Shown one piece after another: positions 25,901 through 31,009 of a stretch of DNA of 64,000 nucleotides (position 1 is the first letter of the stretch; each line of letters starts with the position of its first letter). Both the position numbers and the translations under genes were made by a program. The notes below the pieces were generated by a model. The model ran no database searches. It saw only the letters and a program-made list of their open reading frames with translations, and was not told the DNA's origin. The stretch is from Chrysogorgia sp. JL179-B06. Its lineage: Eukaryota > Cnidaria > Anthozoa > Scleralcyonacea > Chrysogorgiidae. The stretch lies in the NCBI GenBank assembly GCA_035772405.1, contig JAYKKM010000150.1:460062-524061 (forward strand), in the 5' to 3' direction.

Positions 25901-28636
25901 ACATTCTGACGCTTATCTCCGGTAAGGCAGTGTTGCTCTGTTGAACTTGTCTCGCAATTATTTTGTTGCGCCACAAGAGTTGTTGGAGACGCTTCTTATA
26001 CAGTGGTACCTATCGTGAAGGGATACCTTGCTGGCAAATAATAGTGACTCTGTCGGAAATGTTCCCTTGTGAGAGGTATCCCCTTGTGAGAGGTATCTCC
26101 TTGTGAGAGGTATCCCCTTGTGAGAGGTATCCCCTTGTGAGAGGTATCCCCTTGTGAGAGGTGTCCCCTTGTGAGCGGTATCCCCTTGTGAGAGGTATCC
26201 CCTTGTGAGAGGTATTCCCTTGTGAGAGGTATCCATCCCCTTGTGAGAGGTATCTCCTTGTGAGAGGTATCCCCTTGTGAGAGGTATCCCCTTGTGAGAG
26301 GTATCCCCTTGTGAGAGGTATCCCCTTGTGAGCGGTATCCCCTTGTGAGAGGTATCCCCTTGTGAGAGGTATCCCCTTGTGAGAGGTATCCCCTTGTGAG
26401 AGGTATCCCCTTGTGAGAGGTATCCCCTTGTGAGAGGTATTCCCTTGTGAGAGGTATCCATCCCCTTGTGAGAGGTATCTCCTTGTGAGAGGTATCCCCT
26501 TGTGAGAGGTATCCCCTTGTGAGAGGTATCCCCTTGTGAGCGGTATCCCCTTGTGAGCGGTATCCCCTTGTGAGAGGTATCCCCTTGTGAGAGGTATCCC
26601 CTTGTGAGAGGTATCCCCTTGTGAGAGGTATCCCCTTGTGAGAGGTATCCCCTTGTGAGAGGTATCCCCTTGTGAGAGGTATCCCCTTGTGAGAGGTATC
26701 CCCTTGTGAGAGGTATCCCCTTGTGAGAGGTATCCCCTTGTGAGAGGTATCCCCTTGTGAGAGGTATCCAGGTATCCCCTTGTGTATCCCCTTGTGAGAG
26801 GTATCCAGGTATCCCCTTGTGAGAGGTATCCAGGTATCAACTTGTGAGAGGTATCTCCTTGTGAGAGGTATCTCCTTGTGAGAGGTATCTCCTTGTGAGA
26901 GGTATCTCCTTGTGAGAGGTATCGCCTTGTGAGAGGTATCGCCGTGTGAGAGGTATCCCCTTGTGAGAGGTGACAGGTATCCCCTTGTGACAGGTATCTC
27001 CTTGTGAGAGGTATCTCCTTGTGAGAGGTATCTCCTTGTGAGAGGTATCGCCTTGTGAGAGGTATCGCCGTGTGAGAGGTATCGCCTTGTGAGATGTATC
27101 CCCTTGTGAGAGGTATCTCCTTTGTGAGAGGTATCCATCCCCTTGTGAGAGGTATCCCCTTGTGAGAGGTATCCCCTTGTGAGAGGTATCCCCTTGTGAG
27201 AGGTATCCCCTTGTGAGAGGTATCCCATTGTGAGAGGTATCCCATTGTGAGAGGTATCCCATTGTGAGAGGTATCCCATTGTGAGAGGTATCCCCTTGTG
27301 AGAGGTATCCCCTTGTGAGAGGTATCCCCTTGTGAGAGGTATCCCCTTGTGACAGGTATCCCCTTGTTAGATGTATCCTCTTGTTAGATGTATCCTCTTG
27401 TTAGATGTATCCTCTTGTTAGATGTATCCTCTTGTGAGAGGTATCCCTTTGTGAGAGGTATCCCTTTGTGAGAGGTATCCCCTTGTTGAATCTATCGCTT
27501 CAAGATGTTACAAATACACCATTTAATGGATTATATGTTAGCGCAGAACTCCTACGAGTGTCCTACTACGAGAAGTATGTCGTAAAGCAATTACTAACAA
27601 ATATTTTGTAGATTGCTGCAACAACACTGCATAAAAGCAAATAATAGTGATATATAGTATATAGTGATATATTATACTACAACTTCAAATTGTCCAATCA
27701 GAAAGCTCAGTTTGTGCCACGTGAGCAGGAAATTAATCGCGATATCACGCCTTACGTCATCACTTAGCGAGCCTGCGTTCCTTTTGACAATGTTCCACCC
27801 CATGTTCCCCGGGGAACATGGGGTGGAACATTATTCGCGTAGACCACGCGAGACAACACGCAAACAATGGAGGAACAACAAGACGTTTCAAGACGTTTCT
27901 AGACGTTTCAAGACAGCATTCAAGATTGTTTCGGTATAATATATCATTTATAGACCCTCCGCTCGGGGAATTCGTCGAAATATTACCCCTCGGGATGATA
28001 TATCCCTCGGGGTAATATTTCGTCGAATTCCCCTCGCTCCGGGTCTATAAATTATAAATATAGTGACTGCCGTATAGTACATATATCAATCGAACCAGTA
28101 TACCATCTGAGTCTCGGTACCTCGATGGTTAGAGCATTCCACCGGCGATCAGAAGGGACTAAGAAACTTTTTTTTTGAGAATATGAGCTTGACAATCGTC
28201 CATGTATCGTCTGTTTACTCGAAGCTCGCGCACATTCACTACATCAGTGTATATATTAACATAATTGCTAGAACTTGTTGATAACTTGTTTCATCTCTGT
28301 AGTGAACACATTTTGCGACAAGCTTGTGAGATTCCTCACAGTGTAGCTTGTATAGACGGTACTTGCATTACTATAGATAAGTCGCATTCCAATAATTGGA
28401 TCTTTTTAAGATACATCGAAGGACTACGTGACGGCACGTCGCACCTGAGCAACTGGAATCCAAACAAACCGGATATTAACAAAATGACGCAACAACAGCA
28501 AGCACAGCTACCTGTCCAATGGCTGGGCACCGCCTACAACCCATATCCATCGACAGTAGATGCATTATGGGCTCTGAGAGAACACATGCTCAACGATGCT
28601 TTGAAGCTGTCCAAGTTTTCTCAGAACCACTCTTAA
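1810..28636 (+). CDS. PBRM1: Polybromo-1 (PBRM1/BAF180), C-terminal part, 11 exons
   Basis: Subunit of the PBAF SWI/SNF chromatin-remodelling complex (nuclear). Exons: 1810-1908, 2133-2258, 4362-4439, 5683-5821, 8870-8927, 11821-11913, 13355-13578, 21919-22068, 23430-23710, 25854-25921, 28411-28636. All introns are GT-AG and every phase agrees, giving 513 codons plus TAA. Order: KPSPLL segment, HMG box (HPDYSFGDISRIVGSEWKNL), two C2H2 fingers, Pro/Gln-rich linker, then the conserved C-terminus (LLHSDAYLRYIEGL, ALWALREHMLNDAL). Both ends match human PBRM1 as I remember it. The bromodomains and BAH domains must lie upstream of the window. Human PBRM1 lacks the finger pair; I recall fingers in chicken and fly polybromo. 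The introns hold most of the transposons in the first 28 kb. Exon calls rest on splice signals, phase and homology, not on transcripts. Confidence 0.93.
2133..2258 (+). CDS. PBRM1: PBRM1 exon B (HMG box, first part)
   Basis: 126 nt, phase 0-0, donor GTAACA. It encodes a basic start (AAKKKSR), then SGFLHFSTERRNAIRKQHPD and YSFGDISRIVGSE. This is the truncated HMG box that marks polybromo (human: SGYILFSSEMR...HPDYSFGELSRLVGTE). Confidence 0.95.
2653..2764. repeat. Near-perfect 112-bp palindrome built of ACATGTGATC
   Basis: ATTCCACATGAACGTGTTTC at the left is mirrored by GAAACACGTTCATGTGGAAT at the right. The centre is an array of (AC)ACATGTGATC units. It lies in a PBRM1 intron and shares its motif with the elements at 3745, 8005 and 29073. 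Confidence 0.9.
2952..3072. repeat. 121-bp palindrome with Cys-rich-looking GC loop (no ORF)
   Basis: AAATTAGTGATTAAATG is mirrored by CATTTAATCACTAATTT. The inner arms GGATTTGTGGAAGT / ACTTCCACAAATCC pair around a CGGGCTTCGCCG centre. Non-coding hairpin element. Confidence 0.85.
3170..3312 (+). pseudogene. LINE reverse transcriptase C-terminal fragment
   Basis: Encodes LQKIQSRAAMVITGDIYDIL, then SRDVLERSKEMSLENLNVRR, the segment after the RT thumb in jockey/CR1-like LINEs. Only about 45 residues remain. Confidence 0.6.
3745..3977. mobile_element. ACATGTG-rich palindromic MITE
   Basis: Alternating CACATGTGA / TCACATGTG units from CCACATGATTTCACACGTG to AATTTTCGTAAGG. It is an inverted copy of the element at 29073-29352, which has CCTTACGAAAATT at its left end and TTTCTGTAAGG at its right. 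Confidence 0.75.
4362..4439 (+). CDS. PBRM1: PBRM1 exon C (end of HMG box)
   Basis: 78 nt, phase 0-0, acceptor TTATTGAACAG, donor GTAAGA. It begins WKNLNPSKREEWESR, completing the HMG box where human PBRM1 has WRNLETAKKAEYE. The box is therefore split by an intron exactly before the conserved Trp. Confidence 0.92.
5683..5821 (+). CDS. PBRM1: PBRM1 exon D (first C2H2 finger)
   Basis: 139 nt, phase 0 in, phase 1 out, donor GTGAGT. It encodes CLWQGCDYQYEDLNELVIH followed by VLESGGH: Cys-x4-Cys with two downstream His. Human PBRM1 lacks this finger. Confidence 0.9.
5845..6295. repeat. Telomere-like TTTAGGG/TTAGGG repeats in an intron
   Basis: Many interspersed TTTAGGG and TTAGGG units. Two higher-order units recur: GGATTAGGGTCATTTGAGG and a block reading TCTCGTCCCTGGTAACTAG, AGTAATGTATTTACTTTTAG. 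TTAGGG is the cnidarian telomere repeat, so this is interstitial telomere-like or TE-derived. A smaller cluster lies at 39755-39825 on the opposite strand sense. Confidence 0.8.
6856..7673. mobile_element. GATCTCTAAATAAAGACT-family MITE, long variant
   Basis: Ends TCTCTAAATAAAGACTGAAT and, in reverse, ATCCAGTCTTTATTTAGAGA. The outer arms continue as inverted repeats (ACTATATAGTTTTAC...). A TTAA-flanked foldback element sits inside at 7214-7530. Confidence 0.7.
7214..7530. mobile_element. piggyBac-like foldback MITE nested in the preceding element
   Basis: TTAA at 7210-7213 and 7531-7534 flank AGGACATTGGCAACAAAAAT and its complement. Arms continue for over 80 bp (AATTAAGTTTGTCTAATA...). It is related to the elements at 18499 and 33474. 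Confidence 0.8.
8005..8200. mobile_element. ACATGTG-rich MITE, third copy
   Basis: CCACATGACTTCGCATATGT at the left, then CACATGTGATTATTTCACAT-type units to TTTTTGTATGGG. More diverged than the copies at 3745 and 29073. Confidence 0.65.
8205..8262 (-). repeat. tRNA-like part of a SINE
   Basis: The minus strand reads TCGGTAGCTCAATGGTTAGA, then GCGTCTCACCGGCAATCAGA, a tRNA D-arm/A-box followed by an anticodon-like loop. The B box is missing here. Same family as 12404-12560. Confidence 0.6.
8263..8500. repeat. SINE body fragments
   Basis: CTTCACGATCGTCCATGTAT, then CGTCTGTCTACTCCAAC recurs in the SINE copies at 12490, 16810 and 28190. No protein is supported in either strand. Confidence 0.55.
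8870..8927 (+). CDS. PBRM1: PBRM1 micro-exon E (Cys half of second finger)
   Basis: Only 58 nt, too short to show as an ORF. Acceptor TTTGACTAG, donor GTAAGA. Phase 1 in and phase 2 out fit exons D and F exactly. It encodes NGICPCAWRNCERLKRGM, carrying the Cys-x4-Cys of the second finger. Confidence 0.85.
9079..9552. mobile_element. GATCTCTAAATAAAGACT-family MITE, complete copy
   Basis: GATCTCTAAATAAAGACTGG at the left and CCAGTCTTTATTTAGAGATC at the right. The interior matches 31384-31896 in reverse orientation (for example TTAACATTAAATGCAT and TTTGTCGATGGTAAGAGCAC on one strand). No ORF. Confidence 0.85.
9585..9735. repeat. Dispersed repeat with LINE-like tail, shared with 18,560-18,770
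   Basis: AATAGAATAGAATAGCACTT resembles the tail of the LINE fragment at 37725. It is followed by GAATCGAAAAACACGGC..GTAACGCAAGA, which recurs at 18603. The rest, to about 10,240, shows no recognised feature. Confidence 0.5.
10786..11472. mobile_element. GTACGTATTCC-family MITE, copy 1
   Basis: Inverted ends TAGTACGTATTCCTTATAAG and TATATGGAATACGTACTA. Subterminal GACGAGCAAATA units at the left appear as TATTTGCTCGTC at the right (four near 11350-11435). The interior is shared with 19840-20388 and 46811-47372. Non-coding. Confidence 0.8.
11821..11913 (+). CDS. PBRM1: PBRM1 exon F (His half of second finger)
   Basis: 93 nt, phase 2-2, acceptor CTTTTTAACAG, donor GTAAGTG. It encodes PFTCLTKLIRHCREMHLKG and ends ERSK, completed by the first base of exon G. 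The RHCREMH segment supplies the His-x4-His pair for the Cys pair in exon E, so the second finger is assembled across a 2.9-kb intron. Confidence 0.9.
12086..12180 (-). repeat. tRNA-derived SINE head, minus strand
   Basis: The minus strand carries GGTTAATGGTTAGAGCGTCT (A box), ACCGGCAATCAGAAGGTTAC and GGTTCGATTCCTGCCCGGG (B box). It stands opposite a plus-strand copy at 12224-12290, making an inverted pair. Confidence 0.7.
12224..12290 (+). repeat. tRNA-derived SINE head, plus strand
   Basis: GTCTCGGTGGCTCAATGGTT, then AGAGCGTCTCACCGGCAATC. The B box is lost, replaced after AGAAGGTTGCG. Confidence 0.6.
12350..12560 (+). repeat. tRNA-derived SINE, fullest copy
   Basis: A 5' head (ACATATATCAATCGAACCAG, then CTTCGCTCTCCATCTGA) precedes a tRNA-like segment with A box (GTTCAATGGTTGGAGCG) and B box (GGTTCAATTCC). 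The tail is GCTTGACAATCGCCCATGTA, then TCGTCTATCTACTG. The anticodon-like loop reads CCGGCAA in sister copies, hinting at tRNA-Ala(GGC), with an imperfect stem. Confidence 0.65.
12655..13050. repeat. 19-bp minisatellite (about 20 copies)
   Basis: Unit ACTTGAGAGGCTCAGCTGT with variants TCTACTTGAG, CAACTTGAG and GGCTCGGCT. Several units carry an extra CAGCT. It directly follows a copy of the GAAGTGAATAGTTGAATG dispersed repeat. Confidence 0.95.
13140..13210 (+). repeat. tRNA-like segment of a second SINE type
   Basis: GACTCTGGTACGAGCGCTGG resembles an A box and GGGTTCGATTCCCGG is a good B box 45 bp later. No closed cloverleaf. Probably a SINE head. Confidence 0.45.
13355..13578 (+). CDS. PBRM1: PBRM1 exon G (Pro-rich linker)
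   Basis: 224 nt, phase 2 in, phase 1 out, acceptor TTTCTTTCCTTAG, donor GTAAGTG. It starts NYFPKNQAPPQPEPL and continues Pro/Gln/Thr-rich. Such low-complexity sequence is usual between the HMG region and the C-terminal domain of polybromo. Confidence 0.92.
13596..13725. repeat. 28-bp AT-rich tandem repeat
   Basis: Unit TAAGCATTATATATG, TAAAATTATATATG repeated about four times, just after PBRM1 exon G. Confidence 0.9.
13731..13799. repeat. 69-bp hairpin element
   Basis: TATTTACAACAT...GTGTTGTATCGG pairs with CCGATACAACAC...ATGTTGTAAATA. The short centre is ATACACAAGGTCGAG. Confidence 0.8.
14005..14155. mobile_element. GTACGTATTCC-family MITE, partial copy
   Basis: GGTCGGTTACAATCCAATTA, then ACTAGGAGGCTGGTACGA and TATTTGCTCGTCAATGCC lead to GAATTACGTACTAGATACCC. 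This is the reverse of the left 170 bp of the full copies. Confidence 0.7.
14160..14760. other. Intron sequence without recognised features
   Basis: AT-rich; no ORF, repeat match or structural RNA seen up to the LINE fragment. Confidence 0.5.
14763..15720 (+). pseudogene. L2/CR1-like LINE, 3' end of ORF2 and tail
   Basis: Encodes ARDLGVAVDRHLKLNTRVNN, IRKYLSKKDCEKLVHAFIT, then after a stop KLQRIQNTAAKLVAGV, NLHWLPVRSRIVFKIL and KLWNSLPQEIRSFDMLSS. This is the C-terminal region of jockey/CR1/L2 reverse transcriptases. TGTGCAATCT is present four times in tandem at about 15120-15160 where one copy is expected. The tail ends AATAATAAAACC. A tail of the same family lies at 48153-48305. Confidence 0.85.
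15740..16700. other. Intron sequence, mostly featureless
   Basis: Begins with a degenerate relative of the hairpin at 17673 (CATGATACCGAGAATTATCG). AACGGACATTACAC occurs three times at 16110-16335. Otherwise nothing is recognised. Confidence 0.45.
16725..16880 (+). repeat. SINE copy lacking the tRNA-like part
   Basis: CATATATCAATCGAACCATG, CTTCGCTCTCCATCTGA, then GCTTGACGATCGTCCATGTA and CTACTCCAAACTCTCACATT. It has the head and tail of the family at 12350 with the central tRNA-like segment missing. Confidence 0.6.
16885..17670. other. Intron sequence without recognised features
   Basis: No coding, RNA or clear repeat signal. A short 61-codon open stretch at 17493 shows no homology I recognise. 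Confidence 0.4.
17673..17771. repeat. 99-bp hairpin element
   Basis: GCATGATATCGAGAATTATC pairs with GATAATTCTCGATATCATGC. The loop is CAGCCTTCGGCTTCGG. Partial copies lie at 15727 and 17993. Confidence 0.85.
18499..19650. mobile_element. piggyBac-like MITE with nested insertions
   Basis: TTAA at 18495-18498 and 19651-19654. Ends AGTGCCAATGAATCGAAAAT and ATTTTCGCTTCATATGCACT. The arms from about 18955 and to 19640 are long inverted repeats (ATCAATTTACAGCTTT / AAAGCTGTAAATTGAT). Inside the left part sit a dispersed repeat (18560-18770) and an inverted piece of the 45-616 element. Confidence 0.7.
19840..20388. mobile_element. GTACGTATTCC-family MITE, copy 2
   Basis: AGTACGTATTCCTTATAAGG and TATATGGAATACGTACTA. 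The interior ATTGGATTGTAACCGACCCC and CTTGAGAAATAAACCACCCC is shared with copy 1. It has fewer TTTGCTCGTC units at the right than copy 1. Confidence 0.8.
20772..21240. mobile_element. TIR element with 9-bp target duplication, short copy
   Basis: Direct repeats CTGTATGGT at 20763-20771 and 21241-21249 flank ends GGTCGGCACTAGATCATGGT / GATCTGGTGCCGACC. 469 bp, non-coding. Same family as 35488-36813. The 9-bp duplication is compatible with Mutator-like elements; the family is not assigned. Confidence 0.88.
21285..21690. repeat. GACCGGTCA palindrome cluster
   Basis: TGACCGGTCA or close variants occur about eight times, grouped at 21300-21365 and 21608-21670 around an AT-rich interval. The two groups may be subterminal repeats of one inserted element. 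Confidence 0.65.
21919..22068 (+). CDS. PBRM1: PBRM1 exon H (linker)
   Basis: 150 nt, phase 1-1, acceptor TTTTTTTCTTTAG, donor GTATGA. It encodes MMGMSSSFGSAAVPALPSQN and more low-complexity linker, ending QTMG. The preceding intron is 8.3 kb and carries a LINE and several nested MITEs. Confidence 0.9.
22263..23036. mobile_element. Tc1/mariner-like non-autonomous element (GTATAAGTCGA ends)
   Basis: Left CGGCGTGCAAGTCGACC and CGCATAAGTCGACC; right, in reverse, CGGTGTATAAGTCGAT. Short AT repeats (ATGGATATTATATGATATTA) at 22540-22600. No transposase remains. End positions are approximate. Confidence 0.5.
23159..23218. repeat. 15-bp tandem repeat
   Basis: Four units of the type AACGAGAAAACCCC, the last changed to AAGAGAAAACCCT. 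Confidence 0.9.
23430..23710 (+). CDS. PBRM1: PBRM1 exon I (Gln-rich linker)
   Basis: 281 nt, phase 1 in, phase 0 out, acceptor CTACTAAAG, donor GTAACT. It is very Gln/Pro-rich (ATVPQQQFSSSIPQF, QPLQPQQQTNL) and ends in LAETQ. A mariner-like element begins 33 bp after the exon. Confidence 0.92.
23744..24430. mobile_element. Mariner/Tigger-like element with TA target duplication
   Basis: TA at 23742-23743 and 24431-24432 flank inverted ends CAGTAAAAACCCGCGTATAA / TTATACGCGGGTTTTTACTG. The ends are followed by GAACCTAGATTTT and further AGGTTCTTA repeats. 687 bp, no ORF. It contains the tRNA-like sequence at 24146-24220. Confidence 0.88.
24146..24220 (-). tRNA. tRNA-Ala(AGC)-like pseudogene inside a mariner-like element
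   Basis: The minus strand reads GCTTCCGTAGCTCAGTGGTC, then AGAGCACTGCACTAGCATCG, CAGGTTCAATTCC and AGCCGGAAGG. Acceptor and D stems pair, and the loop CTAGCAT gives anticodon AGC. The variable loop is absent, so the anticodon and T stems overlap. Probably a SINE head or tRNA pseudogene. Confidence 0.5.
24440..24700 (+). repeat. Dispersed repeat (GAAGTGAATAGTTGAATG family)
   Basis: GTAGATTCTATATGAAGTGA, then TAGTTGAATGCCGTCAAAAT and GAGCTTTGCGTCGATGTT. Related stretches occur at 12583, 31010 and 59335 (plus) and 33080-33180 (minus). Nature unknown. Confidence 0.6.
24710..25850. other. Intron sequence before PBRM1 exon J
   Basis: Only an 11-bp C-run near 25235 and short AT-rich stretches were seen. 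No gene or recognisable repeat. Confidence 0.45.
25854..25921 (+). CDS. PBRM1: PBRM1 exon J (start of C-terminal domain)
   Basis: 68 nt, phase 0 in, phase 2 out, acceptor TTTCTTTAG, donor GTAAGG. It encodes TPLFHSPPPRQQKLLHSDAY then LR, which aligns with TPMFVAPPPKTQRLLHSEAYLK of human PBRM1. The intron that follows contains the 1.4-kb 17-bp minisatellite. Confidence 0.95.
26063..27488. repeat. 17-bp minisatellite, about 84 copies, in the last PBRM1 intron
   Basis: Unit CCCCTTGTGAGAGGTAT. Variants (TCTCC, CCATT, TCGCC, TTAGATGTAT) come in runs, showing local duplication. Some units have insertions such as CCAGGTAT. Because 17 is not a multiple of 3 and the unit lacks stops on the minus strand, three overlapping long open frames arise. 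They are not genes. Confidence 0.97.
27789..27832. repeat. 44-bp perfect palindrome
   Basis: AATGTTCCACCCCATGTTCC, then CC|GG and the exact complement. No loop. It lies just before four direct AGACGTTTC units (27885-27920). Confidence 0.95.
27945..28052. repeat. 108-bp hairpin element
   Basis: ATTTATAGACC...CTCGGGGAATTCGTCGAA pairs with TTCGTCGAATTCCCCTCG...GGTCTATAAAT. Centre CCCTCGGGATGATATATCCC. Confidence 0.85.
28078..28260 (+). repeat. tRNA-derived SINE just before the last PBRM1 exon
   Basis: CATATATCAATCGAACCAGT, a tRNA-like piece (CTCGATGGTTAGAGCATTCC), then GCTTGACAATCGTCCATGTA and CACATTCACTACATCAGTGT. It ends about 150 bp before the acceptor of exon K. Confidence 0.7.
28411..28636 (+). 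CDS. PBRM1: PBRM1 terminal exon K
   Basis: 226 nt including the TAA stop, acceptor TCTTTTTAAG. The first base completes the Arg codon of exon J. It then reads YIEGLRDGTSHLSNWNP, LPVQWLG and DALWALREHMLNDALKLS, aligning with human YIEGLSAESNSISKWD, LPSHWLK and DALWRLRDLMLRDTLNI. An upstream open extension exists but the splice site sets this start. Confidence 0.95.
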
Positions 28637-29700
28637 ACAACGCTAACTTCTAAGACCTCATGTTTACATTAGAGTGGCGCAAAATCAGGCCGGCACTAGG
28701 TCGTTATTGCCGTATGTATATGTTTACATGAGACCGGCATGAAAAAAACAACTTGTACCAGTCCGAAGTCATTCCGTTTGTCACACCGAAACGAGTTATC
28801 ATCAGACCGTTGCGAACTCGATCCGGCTAAACGATTTCTTCATATTCACGCATGTCGACAACTTGCAACACGCACGTTTTTACGCGTGTAAACGCAGTTG
28901 CTCTTCATACAGGTAGAAAATTCATCAAAAAGCACGCTATTCGTCAAAGAACAAGCAGGTTCGACAAGGTCTGAAAAAGAATGAAGCCCAAAAAAGGTGG
29001 TTATTTGATTTGATGCCTCTGCACAGTTTCGTGCCGGTCTCGTGTGAACATTCAAAACATTTCAACGCTTCCCTTACGAAAATTACACACGACTTCGCAC
29101 ATGTGATTCGCATGTGAAAGTCTAACATGTGAAAAAACTTTCACATGTGATGACATATCATTATTTCACATCATGTGATCACATGTGGTTTTGAAACGGG
29201 TCAGATGTGAATATTTCACCTATGTGATAAAAACACATGTGTTATTACACATGTGAATATTTCACATGTAAATATTTCACATGTGATCATATGTTTCAAA
29301 ATTACATGCGATTTTCACACGTGTGAAATCATGTGGAATTTCTGTAAGGGTACAGTGCCAGTGTGACTAAGTGCCGCTCTCATGTAACAGGGTGTAACTG
29401 TCTTTCAGTTTGTGTGTGTCATGTCGTCGGTGCATGTTTTAACGCACGCTCTATCATAAAACTAGTTATTTTGATGAAACAACTCTACACGTCGTTTCTT
29501 GTTCGGCTCTTCGCAACTTCTTAAAGAGTAAGGGTAATCAAAATGTTAGTTGACAAGTGATGACTTTTGCAAACATGTTTGCAAATATATATACTGTAAA
29601 ACCTTCGACGCGTTACCGAAAATTTTTAAACTGGCTCGATAGTATGATTGTGTGTAAAAATAGAAAGATTGCAATAAAAAGATCGACGGCATGTTGATCT
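28637..29700 (+). other. Probable PBRM1 3' UTR and downstream flank
   Basis: No coding sequence is recognised. An AATAAA lies at 29673-29678 and could be the polyadenylation signal. If so, the 3' UTR would include the ACATGTG-rich element at 29073-29352. This is a weak inference. Confidence 0.3.
29073..29352. mobile_element. ACATGTG-rich MITE, fullest copy
   Basis: Left CCCTTACGAAAATTACACAC, right AATTTCTGTAAGGG in reverse gives CCCTTACAGAAATT. The body alternates CACATGTGA and its reverse, including AATATTTCACATGT. Almost fully self-complementary. Confidence 0.8.
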
Positions 29701-29770
29701 TCGTCCTATTTAAGGTTCATTGCATAGCTGCAATATTGGTTTTCATTACAACAACGTTTTGCGCACTCGT
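29360..29770. other. Sequence without recognised features
   Basis: Downstream of the ACATGTG element; only the candidate AATAAA at 29673 was noted. Confidence 0.4.
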
Positions 29771-29777
29771 CGTTTTT

Positions 29778-29866
29778 GTTTCCAGAAGATAATCAAACAA
29801 ATCTTTGGTTTCCAGAAGATAATCAAACAAATCTTTGGTTTCCAGAAGATAATCATCAATCTTTAT
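29778..29866. repeat. 30-bp tandem repeat, three copies
   Basis: TTTCCAGAAGATAATCAAAC plus AAATCTTTGG repeated; the third copy is partly diverged. Confidence 0.95.
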
Positions 29867-30076
29867 TCAGGATGCCTACATCACTATACAGTTTTTCAGA
29901 AGTTTTTTAGTATTTTTCAGAAGGGTCTTGCAGATCAAAAATAGTAATACAGAAGTTAGATAAAATAAAAATAAATAAATGACATAAAAAACTATATGAA
30001 ATATATGACAGTATATAAAAACCATGCACCTCCATAAAAACTGCGGAGGAAACTGGCAAGCTAAAGGAGTCCTTAA

Positions 30077-30607
30077 ACTACCTATGAAAGGAAAAATTCT
30101 AGTCTGTTTTTATGACCCATTTTGGGTATTTCTTGATTTGCTGAATCTTGTAGTGGTATCGGTTTTTCGATCACGACAAAGGAAAGTGCTTTATTTTTTA
30201 TATAAAATTGGAAAAATTACTCCAATTTTGTCCCACCTCCTCGCGGGGTCAAATCACCTCTTTGACGTCACACGAGTCGGCATAGATTCTAGATTTTAAA
30301 AAATCATTGCTGATCTCGCTTTCAGAGGAGGAAGTTGACTCTAACTCAAACATCAGTAATATTTCCACAGCTAAGCATTCAAACACCACAAAAAAACATC
30401 GATACTATCGACGACTCTAACGTGCAGTAACCTCACTAGACTGCTGCTGCGATCCCAGACTCCGGACATTTTTCCTATCAAAATAGCGATGTTTGAACGT
30501 CGATAAAAGCACTTTCCCGTATCGTGATTGAAAAACCGATAGCACAATAATATCCAGCGCAATAATATGAGTCATAATTGAGTTGATTTTTTCGTTTCAT
30601 AGGCACT
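30077..30607. mobile_element. piggyBac-like MITE with TTAA sites
   Basis: TTAA at 30073-30076 and 30608-30611. Ends ACTACCTATGAAAGGAAAA and TTTTCGTTTCATAGGCACT. Inner arms GTGCTATCGGTTTTTCAATC-type pair with GTGGTATCGGTTTTTCGATC. No protein supported despite a 91-codon open stretch. Confidence 0.75.
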
Positions 30608-30614
30608 TTAATGA

Positions 30615-31000
30615 AACCACTATGCACCAGGTTTCTGAGCCTTCGCTGAATATTTGATCATTAAGTGCTGTTGCTCTTTAGTGAGGAAGATGTTAGCTAG
30701 AATCAGTATGACTTCAGTTTGCACTTATCATAAATTCGTCCAAGATGGCGCACGAGTGTATGGAGTATTCGAATGTCTCTACCCGAATATCGTACCGGTT
30801 GCGTTGTACAACTTTCGTTTTTCAATCACTTTCGTTTTTTCATCACTTTTCATCACAGTTGTCTGTTGCCCATACTCTTTAGAACTATAAAAAACGTTTC
30901 TTTTGAATTTTGATACATCTATTCTTTTCCTATACATTTACAACTTGTTTGGGGTTTCCTTTGTTTGGTGTATATAAATCTTTTTATTTTATAATCCTAT
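30615..31000. other. Sequence without recognised features
   Basis: Open stretches of 60-80 codons have no recognisable motif. Nothing else seen. Confidence 0.4.
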
Positions 31001-31009
31001 AGCCATGAT

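Noticed and set aside
25958..27279. Several minus-strand open frames of 140-427 codons (SHKGIPLTRGYLSQGDT repeats)
   Set aside because: Produced by a stop-free 17-bp minisatellite read in three frames; all three frames are equally open and there is no non-repeat coding sequence.
28265..28410. Upstream open extension of the last PBRM1 exon
   Set aside because: A splice acceptor at 28409-28410 with the right phase joins exon J to the conserved YIEGL segment; upstream residues have no homology.
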